Of a stretch of DNA of 64,000 nucleotides, positions 1 through 11,010 are shown piece after piece; within the stretch, counting starts at the first letter, position 1, and every line of letters begins with the position of its first letter. The translations under genes were made by a program, and so were the position numbers. The DNA comes from Monarcha castaneiventris obscurior. Its lineage: Eukaryota > Chordata > Aves > Passeriformes > Monarchidae. The DNA lies in assembly GCA_026261815.1 (NCBI GenBank), contig JAMPIT010000848.1, positions 4,650,001 through 4,714,000 on the forward strand. Direction: 5' to 3'. The notes beneath the pieces were generated by a model, which saw only the letters and a list, made by a program, of their open reading frames with translations, did no database searches and was not told the origin of the DNA.

Positions 1-145
1 ATTAAGTGGCAGCCAGCTGGGTGTTCAGTGTTCGGTGTGCTCCAGAAAGTGCAGGAATTGCCTGCAGGAATTACTCCTGTCTCTCTGGCCAGCTGGTGAC
101 CATTCTCCACCGTCCTGAGACACTTCAGTCAGTAGATGTTTCTTC
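1..145. other. Non-repetitive left flank
   Basis: This is single-copy sequence ahead of the first LTR. An open frame crosses from here into the LTR but has no recognisable domain and is read as chance. No gene or signal is seen. Confidence 0.5.
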
Positions 146-150
146 ACTGG
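146..150. repeat. Target-site duplication ACTGG, left copy
   Basis: ACTGG directly precedes the LTR at 151 and recurs at 762-766 directly after it. It marks the integration site of the solo LTR. Confidence 0.85.
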
Positions 151-761
151 TGTGCCGGTTTTGGCCAAAATCTAGCAATATATCACCTGGGAGAAAGTCA
201 GGTTACAACCACCCTTCTCCCCACCAGGTTCGGGAAAAAATTCCTCGAAGGAAAGTGAAAGAGATCAAACCTATTTATTAACAAACACACAGGAAAAGGA
301 TAATAATGCTAAATAGTAAAACCCCTCACTATAACGAGAAAACCTGGGAAGAAATTGGAGCCCTCTCATAGATGTGGTCCCTCCTTCTCAGAGCTGCCGT
401 GGGGGGTGGCCTTAGGCCCCCTCCGGGCCTGAAGAGAAGTTCTCCTGATGTGTTCTGATGTTGTTGAAACAGTCCAGAAGAGAAAAAAAGGAAAAAAACC
501 CCAAAGTTCCAGGAAACATGCTGGAGAAAAAGGGAAGGGAAAAAAAACCCCAAAAACCTGGCTGAAGAGGCAGGCAGGGAGCTCCCTCTGTGCTACCGCC
601 GGAGAACGCAGAGCAGTCTCCATCTCTGTGTCCTTGGGAACTTGCTTTGAAAAGTTCATTTGGTTTTTCCTCCCCTCTCAAGCTCAGTTTAAAGGCACAA
701 AATTAATTTTTTGGCATAGAGCCGCGATAGGGGATACACACCATAGAGTCACCCCAAGACA
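151..761 (-). mobile_element. Solo LTR of an endogenous retrovirus, ERVL/ERV1-like, minus strand
   Basis: This 611-bp element is bounded by TG...CA ends and flanked by a perfect 5-bp target-site duplication, ACTGG, at 146-150 and 762-766. Read on the minus strand it starts TGTCTTGGGGTGACTC and ends CCAAAACCGGCACA. A polyadenylation signal AATAAA (TTTATT on the plus strand, 274-279) sits about 120 bp before the 3' end, which sets the orientation. No internal retroviral gene or second LTR in the same orientation follows, so it is a solo LTR left by recombination. A related copy lies at 7457-8083 in the opposite orientation, roughly nine in ten bases alike by eye. The 5-bp duplication fits ERVL or some ERV1 elements; the exact family was not determined. 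Confidence 0.9.
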
Positions 762-766
762 ACTGG
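762..766. repeat. Target-site duplication ACTGG, right copy
   Basis: This is the partner of 146-150 and directly follows the LTR end at 761. Confidence 0.85.
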
Positions 767-2519
767 ACCACAGCAGATCTAAAGGGAGGCTGTGTCTTGG
801 CTGTCCAGCTCTCCAGTGCCCCTGGGCTGCCCCCTACACTCCCCTTGCTCTCTGACCTCTTCTACAGCACAGTTGTTGGGGTTAGACACAGGAAGGGGGA
901 AGGGAAGGTGCCATTAGATGCAGGAGCAGGAAGATGAGAGCTGCAGGGGGATCCTGGGGGCAGAGCTGGTGGCCCTGGGGTCAGCAAAGGGCTCTGTTGT
1001 CTGTGCAGAGACCTCGGCAGGTTTCTTGTGGAGCTGTTCCCTCTGCTGTCCTTGGCCAGCTGGGCACACACCCCCTTGCAAGTGCTCCTGTGTCATTGTT
1101 TGCTGCTCAGCCACTGATAGGGGAAGTATTTCTCTCCTCCTTGGCTACAAGTGCCGACAGTCAGCCCTCAGTGACATAATGACCAGCCAGTGTGAAACTG
1201 TTAAAATTACCTCATAAATAACTCCTAATGCTCAGAGAACCAGGAGTTGCTGTTGCTCATAGATAAATTATTCCCTGCCATTATGGAGCATTAAACCATG
1301 GCTAATATGGAGGTCTCCATAGGGGTTTCATTAAACACCAGAGGTTTCCTATAGATTTAACCATCAGGGAGCTACACATCTCTTGCTGCTTGTCAGCCCT
1401 CCCGTGTTAGAGGTAATGCACTTCTGCACAGGAGTATGGGGATGTTAATGGCCAGGAAAATGTCTCTTAATGGGAGAAAAAAAATGAAATTCCCAGTGTT
1501 GTTAACACTCAGTGGCAGAATGCTGTTTGTAGCGAGGTTTTTGATCTCCACAGTTTGGAAGTAGTTTTTCTTTTCGCATGAAGACATTAGGTGTAAGTGG
1601 AAATAGCCCTCTTGCAGTCAGGAGCCAGCAAAAGGACACCACCTCAGACTTGCCTGCCCTGCCCCCAGTGGAGCTTTCCAAACCTCTGCAGCTCGCCTGG
1701 CTGGGGCAGAGGTGCTGCAGCGTTTGCAGTGGGCTTGGCAGTGCTGGTTTAATGGCTGCACTCGGTGATCTTGGAGGTCTTTTGCAGCCTCAGTGCTCCT
1801 GTAACTGAATGTCAGTGCTGCCTGTGGTGGAGGCACTGCAGCCCTGTCTGCCTGTGCTGTCACCCCAGCCCCACTCTGCCCAGAACAGGCCCCCTCTGAC
1901 AAGACTCATCCTCGTCTGCATCGCTGTGTGACCCCTCTGGCTCAGGGCTTTGTCCAGCCAGACCCTTCCACCCAACCACAGCCACCACCAATGCCACAAG
2001 AGCACCCAAGCACCCCATGATGAAGTGGCTGAGCCCATGCATGGTCTAAATCACCCTCTGGAGACTCTCCATCCATGGTGGGCTCCATGGCAAGGAGGGT
2101 CTTTGCACTGAAGGGGTGTGGAGCACCTCAGGTCCTCAGGCCATGGCAGAGCCATGCAGCAGAGCCATCCACCACGAGGGCTTCATGTGCATTTGTCCTC
2201 CCAAGACTCTCTTCCAGCCAAGACCAGAAGAACAAGTGGTGCCTTCCCAAGGTTTTGGAAGGCTTAATGACCTCCATGGAAATATTTATATCTTCTTCTT
2301 GCAGGAAACTGTTGGTAAGTAATTACCACAAGCATTGCACTAATTATTCCTACAGGGTGTTTCCCCATTTTTTTGGTAATCTTTCCTATTGCTACTGTAA
2401 TATAATCTATTTTAATATTGGAATATTTAAATCACAATTTATTTCTTGATACGTTCAGCTCTGTGTTTTGTTGAAGACCTGTCCTTTTTGGCAGTCTGGT
2501 GAAATTGTACTTACTCTCA
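767..2519. other. Gene-free unique sequence
   Basis: No gene is supported. The span 1210-1560 is AT-rich, low in CpG and free of known repeats, with several ATTA/TAAT cores, which is the look of a conserved non-coding element. The rest is mixed GC sequence with short chance frames. A microexon-like arrangement at 2305-2314 (acceptor-like TTCTTCTTGCAG before it, GTAAGT after it) has no partner exons and was not called. Confidence 0.4.
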
Positions 2520-2610
2520 AAGCTGTTGCAGCTGTCATTCACGTGTAATTAATGTGACTCCACCACTGATGACTGTGCTGACATTAATTAGAGGTGTGAA
2601 TAGGAAATCA
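2520..2610. promoter_or_regulatory. Candidate regulatory element with E-box and paired homeodomain-type sites
   Basis: Within about 50 bp there are an E-box CACGTG (2540-2545), TAATTAAT (2546-2553) and ATTAATTA (2583-2590). Paired TAAT cores are typical targets of homeodomain factors. The cluster is AT-rich and not part of a recognised repeat. That it works as an enhancer is inference from motif density; individual motifs this short are common by chance. Confidence 0.25.
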
Positions 2611-5188
2611 CACCCAGCAATGCTCCCTGTTGGGTCTCCTTTCCCACCACCCCAGCCCCACGGTTTCAGCTGAGCAGGGGGAGGGCAGCTGTGGAGTAGC
2701 CACGTCACAGTGCACTCACTGTGGCTCAGGGAATGCTGCATCCATGGGAAAACTGTGGGGTTTCTTCTGTGTAGTGGGGTTTGCACTGGCTCTTGCACCA
2801 AAGGAGCGTCTTCTGACAGCTCCTCAGGGCTTCTCTGCCATGGCTCCAGCCACTGCTTACCTCAAGGGACTCCGTGCCAGGGTGGGAGTGCTCAGTGATG
2901 CTCACTCATCCCTGTCTGCTCCCTGTTCCGAGCAGGATCTGGCTGAAATGTGCCCCAGTTCCCTTCTGGAAAGCAGGAAGGGAGATGAACCACAGTGAAA
3001 AAGAAACAAAAAGTTTGAATATGACAGGGATGGACAGTGCTTATAAGTTTTGTGGTTGAAGCACAGCTTGAGTCTCCCTCTGGAATCATCACCTTGTTTC
3101 ACTGATTATCCAGAGAAATGCAGCCTCTGACATTAGGAGACTAAATTAGGTGATGTGATTACTCCTTAAACTCAAATCAGGTACTAATCCTTCAGGCATC
3201 CTGATCTTTCTGGCTTCTCTTACATTCCATCCTCAAAGTACAAATTAAAAAGGTGAACTATTACTACTTAAATGGTTTTCAGAACTCTGATTATTTTTCT
3301 GACCCCCATTTCTCCCTCAGCAGGATAGAAATGCTGCTCACTGAGGCTGCAGCAAACCCAAACCTTTACGTGATAAAAAAAAAATCTGAGATCTGAAGGG
3401 AGAAGATAGAGGGGAAAATAATTAACAGTGCTACTGAGTGATCAAGAATTTTAATCCTTTACCTGCAGCTGGGCTGTGTTCTGCTGATATGGGGAGGAGA
3501 ACATGATTCAGTTTAGCCAGTCCCAGAGCCTCCCAAAATGTCCTGCCAAGTCCTGCCTGAGTTTTGCCCTCTGGGTCCACTCCCCTGTGCTGGCCTGGTC
3601 AGATCCATCTAGGATGAAAAAATGACCCTTCTAGGTAATTATTTTTCCTGGTGTGACATACTCATGTATGAAACTGGTAAAGAGAATGTGTGGAAATATT
3701 GAAAAGTATTCAAAAATGTTTTATTCTGGTATCTACATAACTCCAAGTCTGTGTGGCAAGGTTATTGCTGTGAATATCTGATGTAACTGCATTCAGTGGC
3801 CAGGTGTTTTAAAGTGGCCCCAATCTTGTTTGGTTGTGATAAAGAGGATAAATAGATAACTGCACATATTCACGTTCACATGAAAGCCAAAATCACATGT
3901 GACAGAGATAGAAACAATAAAACCTGAGAGTGAAGAATGAAAGAGAAGGATAAAGCCTTGTGGTTTAATAGAAAGGGAAATATATGAGGGAATCTTTCAT
4001 TTCTGACCATGCTTGCTGCAAAGTAATAAGATACGTTGGCTCTGAGTGAAGAAGATAAGAGACTGGGATAAAAATCCAGTTTCGGTACAACAACCATGGG
4101 AGGTAAATTATTGCCTTGTTTTTATTACTACAGGCACAGAAATACAGTGGAAAGATGTAGCTACAGGGAAAAATTCCAGCAAACCCACAGGATGGGCTGC
4201 AAGTACTTGGGGCTTGCTTTTAAAGGGGTAAGAGCTTGAGATACTCTCCTCTTGTGAAAGTATCAGAATAACACTGCTTGAATGCCTTGAAACTGTGGTT
4301 ATAGCTCCAAAAAATGAAGCTGTTGGGAAATTGGGAAGCAAAGTTGCAGCACCAGACCGTTTGTGCCAGACCTGAAGTGGTATAAAATCACAGACTGAAG
4401 GGGACTCACAAGGTGAGCACCTCCTCTGCCACCGCAGAGCCCCTGTGCCCCACCCCTCCCACTCAGTCCAATATTGGGAATTTCAGGGCTTCTTTATCTC
4501 CATTTTAAAGCTATGAAAATAGAAATCAACCCAGAGTGGGTTTTTGAAGTGCAGAATGTATTGCTGAGTTCCTAAATTTACATGAGGTTTCTTGAGCAGC
4601 TGCTGAGGCCAAGTACAAATTCATCTGGAGACACAGCTGGGTCACTAACGTGGAAAGGGCTTGGGATGAAAGGCTCTGTGTGAAATAGTCTGTTGTGAAG
4701 TTGCTTTGACTCCACAGACTTCCAGGCAGCCCCTGAGGCTTAAGCAAGTCTAAAGATGCAGGTATTAGGCAGCACTAGTGGGCTCTTTGGAGATCATACA
4801 CTGCAAATCTGAACTCTGAAAGAAGTTCTGTCTTCATCCTGTTTTGTTGTTCTACATGACCTTTGCTCCCAGGGCATGAGTTTCTATTTGTCTGTGTTTC
4901 TTATTTGGCTTCTGGAGGAAGAGGTGGGGACATGCAGGTGATGTTCTGTCTCCTGGCCACCCTTTGGGCTGCCCTTTGCTCACTGTGACTGAGGGGACAT
5001 CACGTAGAAACTCCTGGTCCGGCTCTTGAAGCACCAGGAATGTTCAGACTTGCAGCTGAACATTTTGGCTTTGATCCTTTTTTTGGTAGCAGGTCAGACC
5101 AAACTTGGGTCAAGATCTCCGTGCTCAATCCAGCCCAGTTTGGGGGATGTCTGGATCCTGAGGCAATGTCTGTCTGTGCTGTTAATTC
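2611..5188. other. Gene-free unique sequence
   Basis: No gene, RNA or clear repeat is seen. A short stretch near 4385-4415 faintly resembles a CR1 end but is too diverged to call. The span 3610-4100 is AT-rich single-copy sequence. Open frames are short and patternless. Confidence 0.4.
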
Positions 5189-5433
5189 AAGCTGGCAGAG
5201 GTTTAGATTGAACATTGGGAAGAAATCCTTCCCTGTGAGGGTGCTGAGGCCCTGGCACAGGGTGCCCAGAGAAGCTGTGGCTGCCCCTGGATCCCTGGCA
5301 GTGCCCAAGGCCAGGTTGGACAGGGCTTGGAGCACCCTGGGATAGTGGAAGGTGTCCCTGCCCAGGGCAGGGGGTGGCACTGGATGAGCTTTAAGGTCCC
5401 TTCCAACCCAAACCTTTCTGTGATCCTATGATT
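5189..5433 (+). mobile_element. CR1 LINE, 3' end fragment, plus strand
   Basis: The sequence runs through the conserved end of bird CR1. It contains GAACATTGGGAAGAAATCC, then GGTGCCCAGAGAAGCTGTGG, then GGTCCCTTCCAACCCAAACC, and finishes in a degenerate tail GTGATCCTATGATT. CR1 is a non-LTR retrotransposon; most genomic copies are 5'-truncated, as here, and they make no target-site duplication that can be checked. Only the 3' part of the element is present, so it has no coding capacity. Confidence 0.92.
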
Positions 5434-5890
5434 AATTCACACCCCATACTGCCAGATCCCTGCACCTCTGCTGCCCACCACCCTCAGTGCAAAGAGGTGC
5501 CTGCATGTGCAGTTTTCTGTTTCTCTCCCTGGACAGTGGCACTTTGCAGCCCAAAGCAGATGTTTTGGGATGCAGATTAGACTGTGTTCCATGGTGAAAT
5601 ATTATGCTGTATTTCTTTATATATATTTTATCTATCTAAGATATAATGCTTTATGTAGCAGTGGCAGCAGCTTCACAGGTTCTTTATTAGAAGAGGAATC
5701 CCTTGGTTATGGGGAAAATACAACGTATTTTATCAAAAATAGAGGGTTTTTCTAAAGAGAAAATCTCTCTAGAGCCTGTTTCCCTACATTTCCACTAGAG
5801 CTTTTAATGATTTGGCCTCTCCATCTGCCCCGAGTGGGATTGTCCACTTGCCTGTAAGCACTCTAAATTTGGACCATATTAAAATCAAAA
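5434..5890. other. Gene-free spacer between two CR1 fragments
   Basis: AT-rich single-copy sequence, with no gene or repeat recognised. Confidence 0.4.
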
Positions 5891-6017
5891 TCAGAATCAC
5901 AGAGTGATTTGGGTTGGAAGGGATCTTAAAGATCATCTCATTCTAACCCCCTGCCATGGGCAGGAACACCTTCCACCATCCCAGGTTGCTCCAGGTTCCA
6001 TCCAACCTGGCCTTGAA
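5891..6017 (-). mobile_element. CR1 LINE, 3' end fragment, minus strand
   Basis: The reverse complement of the CR1 3' end is seen, from the tail AGAATCACAGAGTGATTTGG through TTGGAAGGGATCTTAAAGATC and CCCCTGCCATGGGCAGGAAC to ATCCAACCTGGCCTTGA. It is a short 5'-truncated copy in the opposite orientation to the copy at 5189-5433, so the two are separate insertions. Confidence 0.9.
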
Positions 6018-7286
6018 AATCAACAATAATGTAGATTAAAACAATATTTCTACTGTCGCTTGAGGAAAAGCTTTCAAAAGGACCTGCTGAGATAAAAACA
6101 GAATTTCTGGGCTTGAAGGCAGTTATAATTCCTAGAAATTACCCTCACAGGACCAAGGTATAATTTTGTGATAGTTAAAGGTGGGTGGGACTCTGGTAGG
6201 AGACACCAGGAGGTTTCAGTAGACAAATGTCCACACCATCCATGACCTTTCCACAGGCCCCCATTAACCCTGGATCCCGTGGTCTGGGAGGGGCCTTGGA
6301 GGAAGATGAGGCAGCTGTGACCTGCACAGGGGATGGAAGAGGGGCTGTTGAAGGACTGTGAGTTTAGAAGTTAATTTTGGACACGATAAAAAGTGGGGCT
6401 GCATCACGCTGGTTCCGTGGTGGTGAGGAATTACCCATGTCCTGCTGAGGAGTGCGACCAGGAAGTCAACAAACACCAACAGATTTCCTCATTTATTCAG
6501 AGTGTCAAAATTTCCAGCATTTCAATTCCAAAGCACTAAAGCTGAAGGTATTTTTTCGTGTGAAGTGATTGTTTCCATGGCATCAAAATATTTCATTCTA
6601 ATTTCTGGGTTTTTAAAACCTTTTATTCCAAAAGTTGGTTCTTTTGAAGTTCCAGTTCAAGGAAAAAAGCTTTGCCTATCACTCCAATCTTATCTGATTG
6701 CTGCTTTTGTAAAACAAAGTTTTGTGGGGTTGACAAACATGTTTGAATTAAACAGCTTCCTTTGGTTTGAGATTTCTTTACTGAAAAATATTCCCATGGA
6801 TTCTATTTGAGACCTGCTGTTACATGCCTCAAAAAATAAAAAAATCCAACCGAAAAGTGTCATGAAGCAGAATGTGTTTTATTCACCCTGAGATAAATTG
6901 CAAATGTAACAATGCCTGTGAGAAACGGGGAACTAGAGAGAAATTTTCAAGCACTTCAGTGTGCCAAGAAAGCCGTACACCCATCAGTTATTTCTGCTGC
7001 AGCTCGAGGTTTTATGAAGTTGAGATATTTAAAGAGTTCTCAATAAAATCTGGAACTGAAAGAAATCATGTTTTCATTCTGAAGAAGAGGTGAAGACCAG
7101 GTTCCTTGAAAGCTTGACAGACATTTCTGATCTGGGTGTGCCTTGGGGAGTGTATCTGATCCAGCACAGCTTTTCTTGTGATTTTTGCACTAAAGACCTC
7201 AAAAAGGACTTTTAAGTCCCTTAAAATACTATTGTTTGCTGGTATACTTAGAGAGCTAAGAAAGAAAAAAACAAATTGAAACAATG
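6018..7286. other. Gene-free unique sequence between CR1 fragments
   Basis: AT-rich single-copy sequence; 6490-7090 is especially AT-rich with several TTTTATT and AATAAA strings that lack other gene signals. No gene is supported. Confidence 0.4.
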
Positions 7287-7376
7287 GTCTAGTGGAAGGT
7301 GTCCCTGCCCATGGGGTTGGAACGAGAGGGTCTTTAAGGTTCTTTCCAACCCAAGCATTCCCTGATTCTGTGATTA
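7287..7376 (+). mobile_element. CR1 LINE, short 3' end fragment, plus strand
   Basis: About 90 bp of CR1 3' end: GTCTAGTGGAAGGTGTCCCT, then GGGTCTTTAAGGTTC, then CCAACCCAAGC and the tail TTCTGTGATT. It stops about 80 bp before the LTR at 7457. Confidence 0.88.
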
Positions 7377-7451
7377 AGGAGGTAGAACTGGTGCTAGAAC
7401 TTTTACACCTGGCACTCAAGAGTCAGAGTAGGGGGACAGAAGTCATGGAAA

Positions 7452-7456
7452 TCAGG
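7452..7456. repeat. Target-site duplication TCAGG, left copy
   Basis: TCAGG directly precedes the LTR and is repeated at 8084-8088. Confidence 0.85.
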
Positions 7457-8083
7457 TGTCTTGGGGTGACTCTATGATGTGGATCCCCTTTAACGGCTCT
7501 ATGTCGAAAAATTAATTTTGTGCCTTTAAACTGAGCTTGAGAGGGGAGGGAGAAACAAAGGAACTTTTCAAAGCAAGTTCCCAAGGACACAAAGACAGAG
7601 ACTGCTCTGCATTCTCCGGCTGCAGGAGCACGGAGGGAGCTCCCTGCCTGCCTCTTCAGCCAGTTTTTTGGGGGTTTTTCTTCCTTCTTTTTTTTCCTCC
7701 AGCGTGTTTCCTAGGACTTTGGTGAGTTTTTTTTTTTTCTTTTTTTTTTCTCTTCTGGACTGTTTCAACACCATCAGAACACATCAGGAGAACTTCTCTT
7801 CAGGCCCGGAGGGGGCCTAAGGCCACCCCCCACGGCAGCTCTGAGAAGGAGGGACCACACCTACGAGAGGACTCCAATTTCTTCCCAGGTTTTCTCGTTA
7901 GAGTGAGGGGTTTTACTATTTAGCATTATTATCCTTTTCCTGTGTGTTTGTTAACAAATAGGTTTTATCTCTTTCACTTTCCTTCGAGGAATTTTTTTTC
8001 CCGAACCTGGTGAGGGGAAGGGCGGCTGTAACCTGACTTTCTCCCAGAGGATATATTGCTAGATTTTGGCCAAAACCGGCACA
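7457..8083 (+). mobile_element. Solo LTR of an endogenous retrovirus, plus strand, same family as 151-761
   Basis: This 627-bp element starts TGTCTTGGGGTGACTC and ends CCAAAACCGGCACA. It is flanked by a perfect 5-bp duplication TCAGG at 7452-7456 and 8084-8088. It aligns along its whole length to the reverse complement of 151-761; the length difference comes mostly from poly-T stretches near 7690-7760. The polyadenylation signal of the other copy is changed to AACAAA here. The differing target sites show two independent integrations, not a split provirus. There is no internal coding region. Confidence 0.9.
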
Positions 8084-8088
8084 TCAGG
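8084..8088. repeat. Target-site duplication TCAGG, right copy
   Basis: This is the partner of 7452-7456 and directly follows the LTR end. Confidence 0.85.
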
Positions 8089-10940
8089 GGACAATGCAGG
8101 TCCTGGTTTTCAGTGGGTAAATTATTAAATGTGTGAGGATTTGCCTGCCAGCAAACTTGGATCGGGAGCATCAATGTTATACAAGTGCTCACACCAATTG
8201 TAAATCAGATTCTCCTTCCTTCAGAGACTTAGCACTAAGTTTCTTGGCAGTGCATAAAATATCCAAATGGTGTGGAAATACATGTCTGTGTTACACACAC
8301 TTAAATGTATGCTTTGGAATAGCAGGGAAAGCTGAGAGTTTTGTAAAAATTTAAATATGTGGTCATTAAAATATTTTGCAAGAGAATTCTGTGAATTTGG
8401 GAAACATCTTGTTCACACAGAGGAAGATTGGATTCCATCCTAACCTGATTGGATGTTCCATAGTATCCTGTCTCACCTGTAAGTAAAATTAAACACCTGG
8501 GTTCTCATTCCTTCCCATGCTCTCTTTGACTTCAAAAAAGACTTTATTTTTACAAATAACTGCCAAAAATCTCATCAGGGAAGTAGGAAAGTGCAGCTGT
8601 TTGGGTTTTTGTTTGGGAAGGAGAAACAGAGATGTGGAGGAGGCTCACAAGGTGCATCACCAGAAAAATTCCTGGCTGAGTCTGCAGTGAATCTTAACGC
8701 CAGCTCTGGATGCAAGGAGCTGGGATTTGCTGCTGTTGACTTGAGTTCATTGGTTTTCATATCTAAATAGGTTTCTAAGTGAGGCTCACCTGGGCTACAG
8801 CTACTCCCAGAGGAAAGGGTGAACATCAATGGTAAATGGAGATTATTTTTAGCCAAATTCTGGAGTCCTGATATACCTCGGTTTTCACTTTCTCAGCACA
8901 TTTTATTCAATTTTATTAGGTCATTTAGCAAATAATTTTAATTTTCTGCTTAGATCTGAATTTCTGAAAGTAATGTACTGTTGTACAGTTAATGAGTCTG
9001 CTAATAAGCTCCAAGAAAATGTGATTTGCGAATCATTCCAGGACATAACTGTCACTCAGACCCTATGCCAATTAGCATAACCATTAGCAACTATCCCTAA
9101 GAGGTCCTTGAAATTTAAATGAGCTTTCCTAAGATCCTTTTTACCAGGGAGGTTGCAGCTTCTGCCTCACATGGAGAACGCAGCCTGGTGAAAAGCAATA
9201 ATTCATTAAAGACGAAGCAGATCTTTGGAGGCAGATGCCCACCTGGGCTGTGAGCAGCAGCAGTGTCTCTGCAGGGCACTGGGTGCCTGTTTGCCCTCAC
9301 GGTGATGTTGGGAGGTGCCATGGCTGAGGGACAACTTGGGAGCCAAGAGAGGCTGCCAAGACACTGATGCAGCAGAAAAATGGGCAGATTTTTACTGCAA
9401 AACCACGTCAGCATGAGGAGGGGATGTTTAGGGAGCAATATTTTACCCACGAGGTCTCTATTAAATCCTGGTGAGTTTACTGACTCGGTGGATTTAGCTT
9501 TGTTGGGGAAAAAAAAAAGCTGCCTAGAGGCTGTGGAGGTTGTGGGCAGTGTTTTAATGCTCTCAGGTGCTGCAGGGACCAGGGCTCCTCTGGGTGCAGG
9601 CAGATTTCATCTGGCTGCAATTCCCACTGGAAGCTGTCCTGAATGTTTCATTTCACAGGCCCCCCAACTCAAAAGAAAGCACTTTTCTCAACACATGGCT
9701 TTTATTTTACTTTTTCCCTCTTTCAGCCCATTGCTCTTTGGGCTCCCAGGACCAATTCCATCACGTGGTTCAGGAAGACATAAATCTTGGAGGATTTATT
9801 TAGGATAAGAGCCTCACGGAGATCTTGCTATGTCATTGAAGAGAGGCCTTCCCACAGGTGAAGGTTTAGCCAGGATCTCGACCAGGCAGACACAGCACCT
9901 CTGTTCAGATACAAGACTTCAGACTCAGGAGGAGCCTGCTGTGGCTTGGGGCTATGAAACGAAAAAAGGCAGGTTGTATTAGGCAATTTCAAATACCCAG
10001 CAGAGCTTTTGGCTTAATCCCTCTCCTTTTAATCCTGCCTTATCTCATTTACAAAAGGAGAAATCCCTCCACTTGCAGCTGATTTCTGCCAGTTACAGTC
10101 AGGTGGTCCAGCAGGGCCCTCCATGGCCAGAGACAGCTCATGGGGTGATGTCCTTGGGCCACCATCACCTTTCCTCCCTGCAGCCTCCCACAATGCAGGG
10201 AGCAGCTTTTGGTGCAGGATGTGGAGCCCAAAGCTGCACATTTCCCCCCGTGCCTGTGTGTATGTGTAGACCTGTGAATTACTGCTGCATCCGTGTAAAA
10301 ATGCTCTGATGGTTTGACAAACTTGGATTTGAAACCTCAGGAAAACAGCACAGGAAGGCTCTTGAGGCTGGAGAACAGAGCCTGGCAATGAGGTCGAAGG
10401 AGTTCCTCCTCCTGAACTCCAAAGTATTAGACTGACTCTATCCCTCTTTTAACTGAGCAAGGGAACATGAAACACGGGATTAAATAAAGCAATAAAGTTG
10501 TTAAAGATCTAAAGCTGATGTGAGTCATCCAGGAGAGATTAAGGCAGTCACACAAATGAACAAAGCAGGTAACACGCTAAGGTAAAAGAGGGGATCAAGT
10601 TTGTCAAGATCAAGGAGCTGCCTCAGAAAGTGGTGCAATGAATTAATGGCACAGCAAAAGTGAGCATTAGGCTGAGCAAGGGCCCGGGCAGCCTGGGAGG
10701 GGCTGTTTCCTCTGCTGTCTCCAGAGGGATTCCACAGCCATCACTTTCTCCCTGCAGCTGGAGCAGTGTTTGCCCATCTCCACCCTTCAGCAGCAGCCAC
10801 GGGCTGGTTTCCCCAGGCCCCACCTGCCAGTGACTGGCACAATCATTTGTTTACATATTTCCTCAGTTTTAATGGAACGCTAGGGGCTTCAAGGCCTGGG
10901 AGAAGAATGAATGCAGAGCCAATACCGTGCAAAAACCACC
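8089..10940. other. Gene-free unique sequence
   Basis: No gene is supported. The span 8100-8570 and the span 8860-9130 are AT-rich and single-copy, with TAAT-type cores, and could hold conserved non-coding sequence. The remainder is mixed composition with chance frames only. Confidence 0.4.
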
Positions 10941-11010
10941 AGCTGATGAGGGTGATTATTAATGTAGCACCAAGCAGCTGATGAGGGTGATTATTAATGT
11001 AGCACCAAGC
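10941..11010. repeat. Tandem duplication, 35 bp x 2
   Basis: Two identical 35-bp units start at 10941 and 10976, each beginning AGCTGATGAGGGTGATTATT and ending GCACCAAGC. A few bases of a third copy (AGCAGGTGGG) follow. The perfect identity points to a recent local duplication or replication slippage. Confidence 0.92.

Noticed and set aside
2287..2320. Microexon-like arrangement: TTCTTCTTGCAG, ten bases, then GTAAGT
   Set aside because: The splice words fit well, but no partner exons or coding context are visible, and such pairs arise by chance in 64 kb.
4380..4420. Possible very old CR1 end, AAAATCACAGACTGAAGGGG
   Set aside because: The similarity is limited to about 30 bases and the rest of the CR1 end is missing.
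151..8083. A single provirus bounded by the LTRs at 151 and 7457
   Set aside because: The LTRs are inverted and have different target duplications, and no gag, pol or env-like sequence lies between them.
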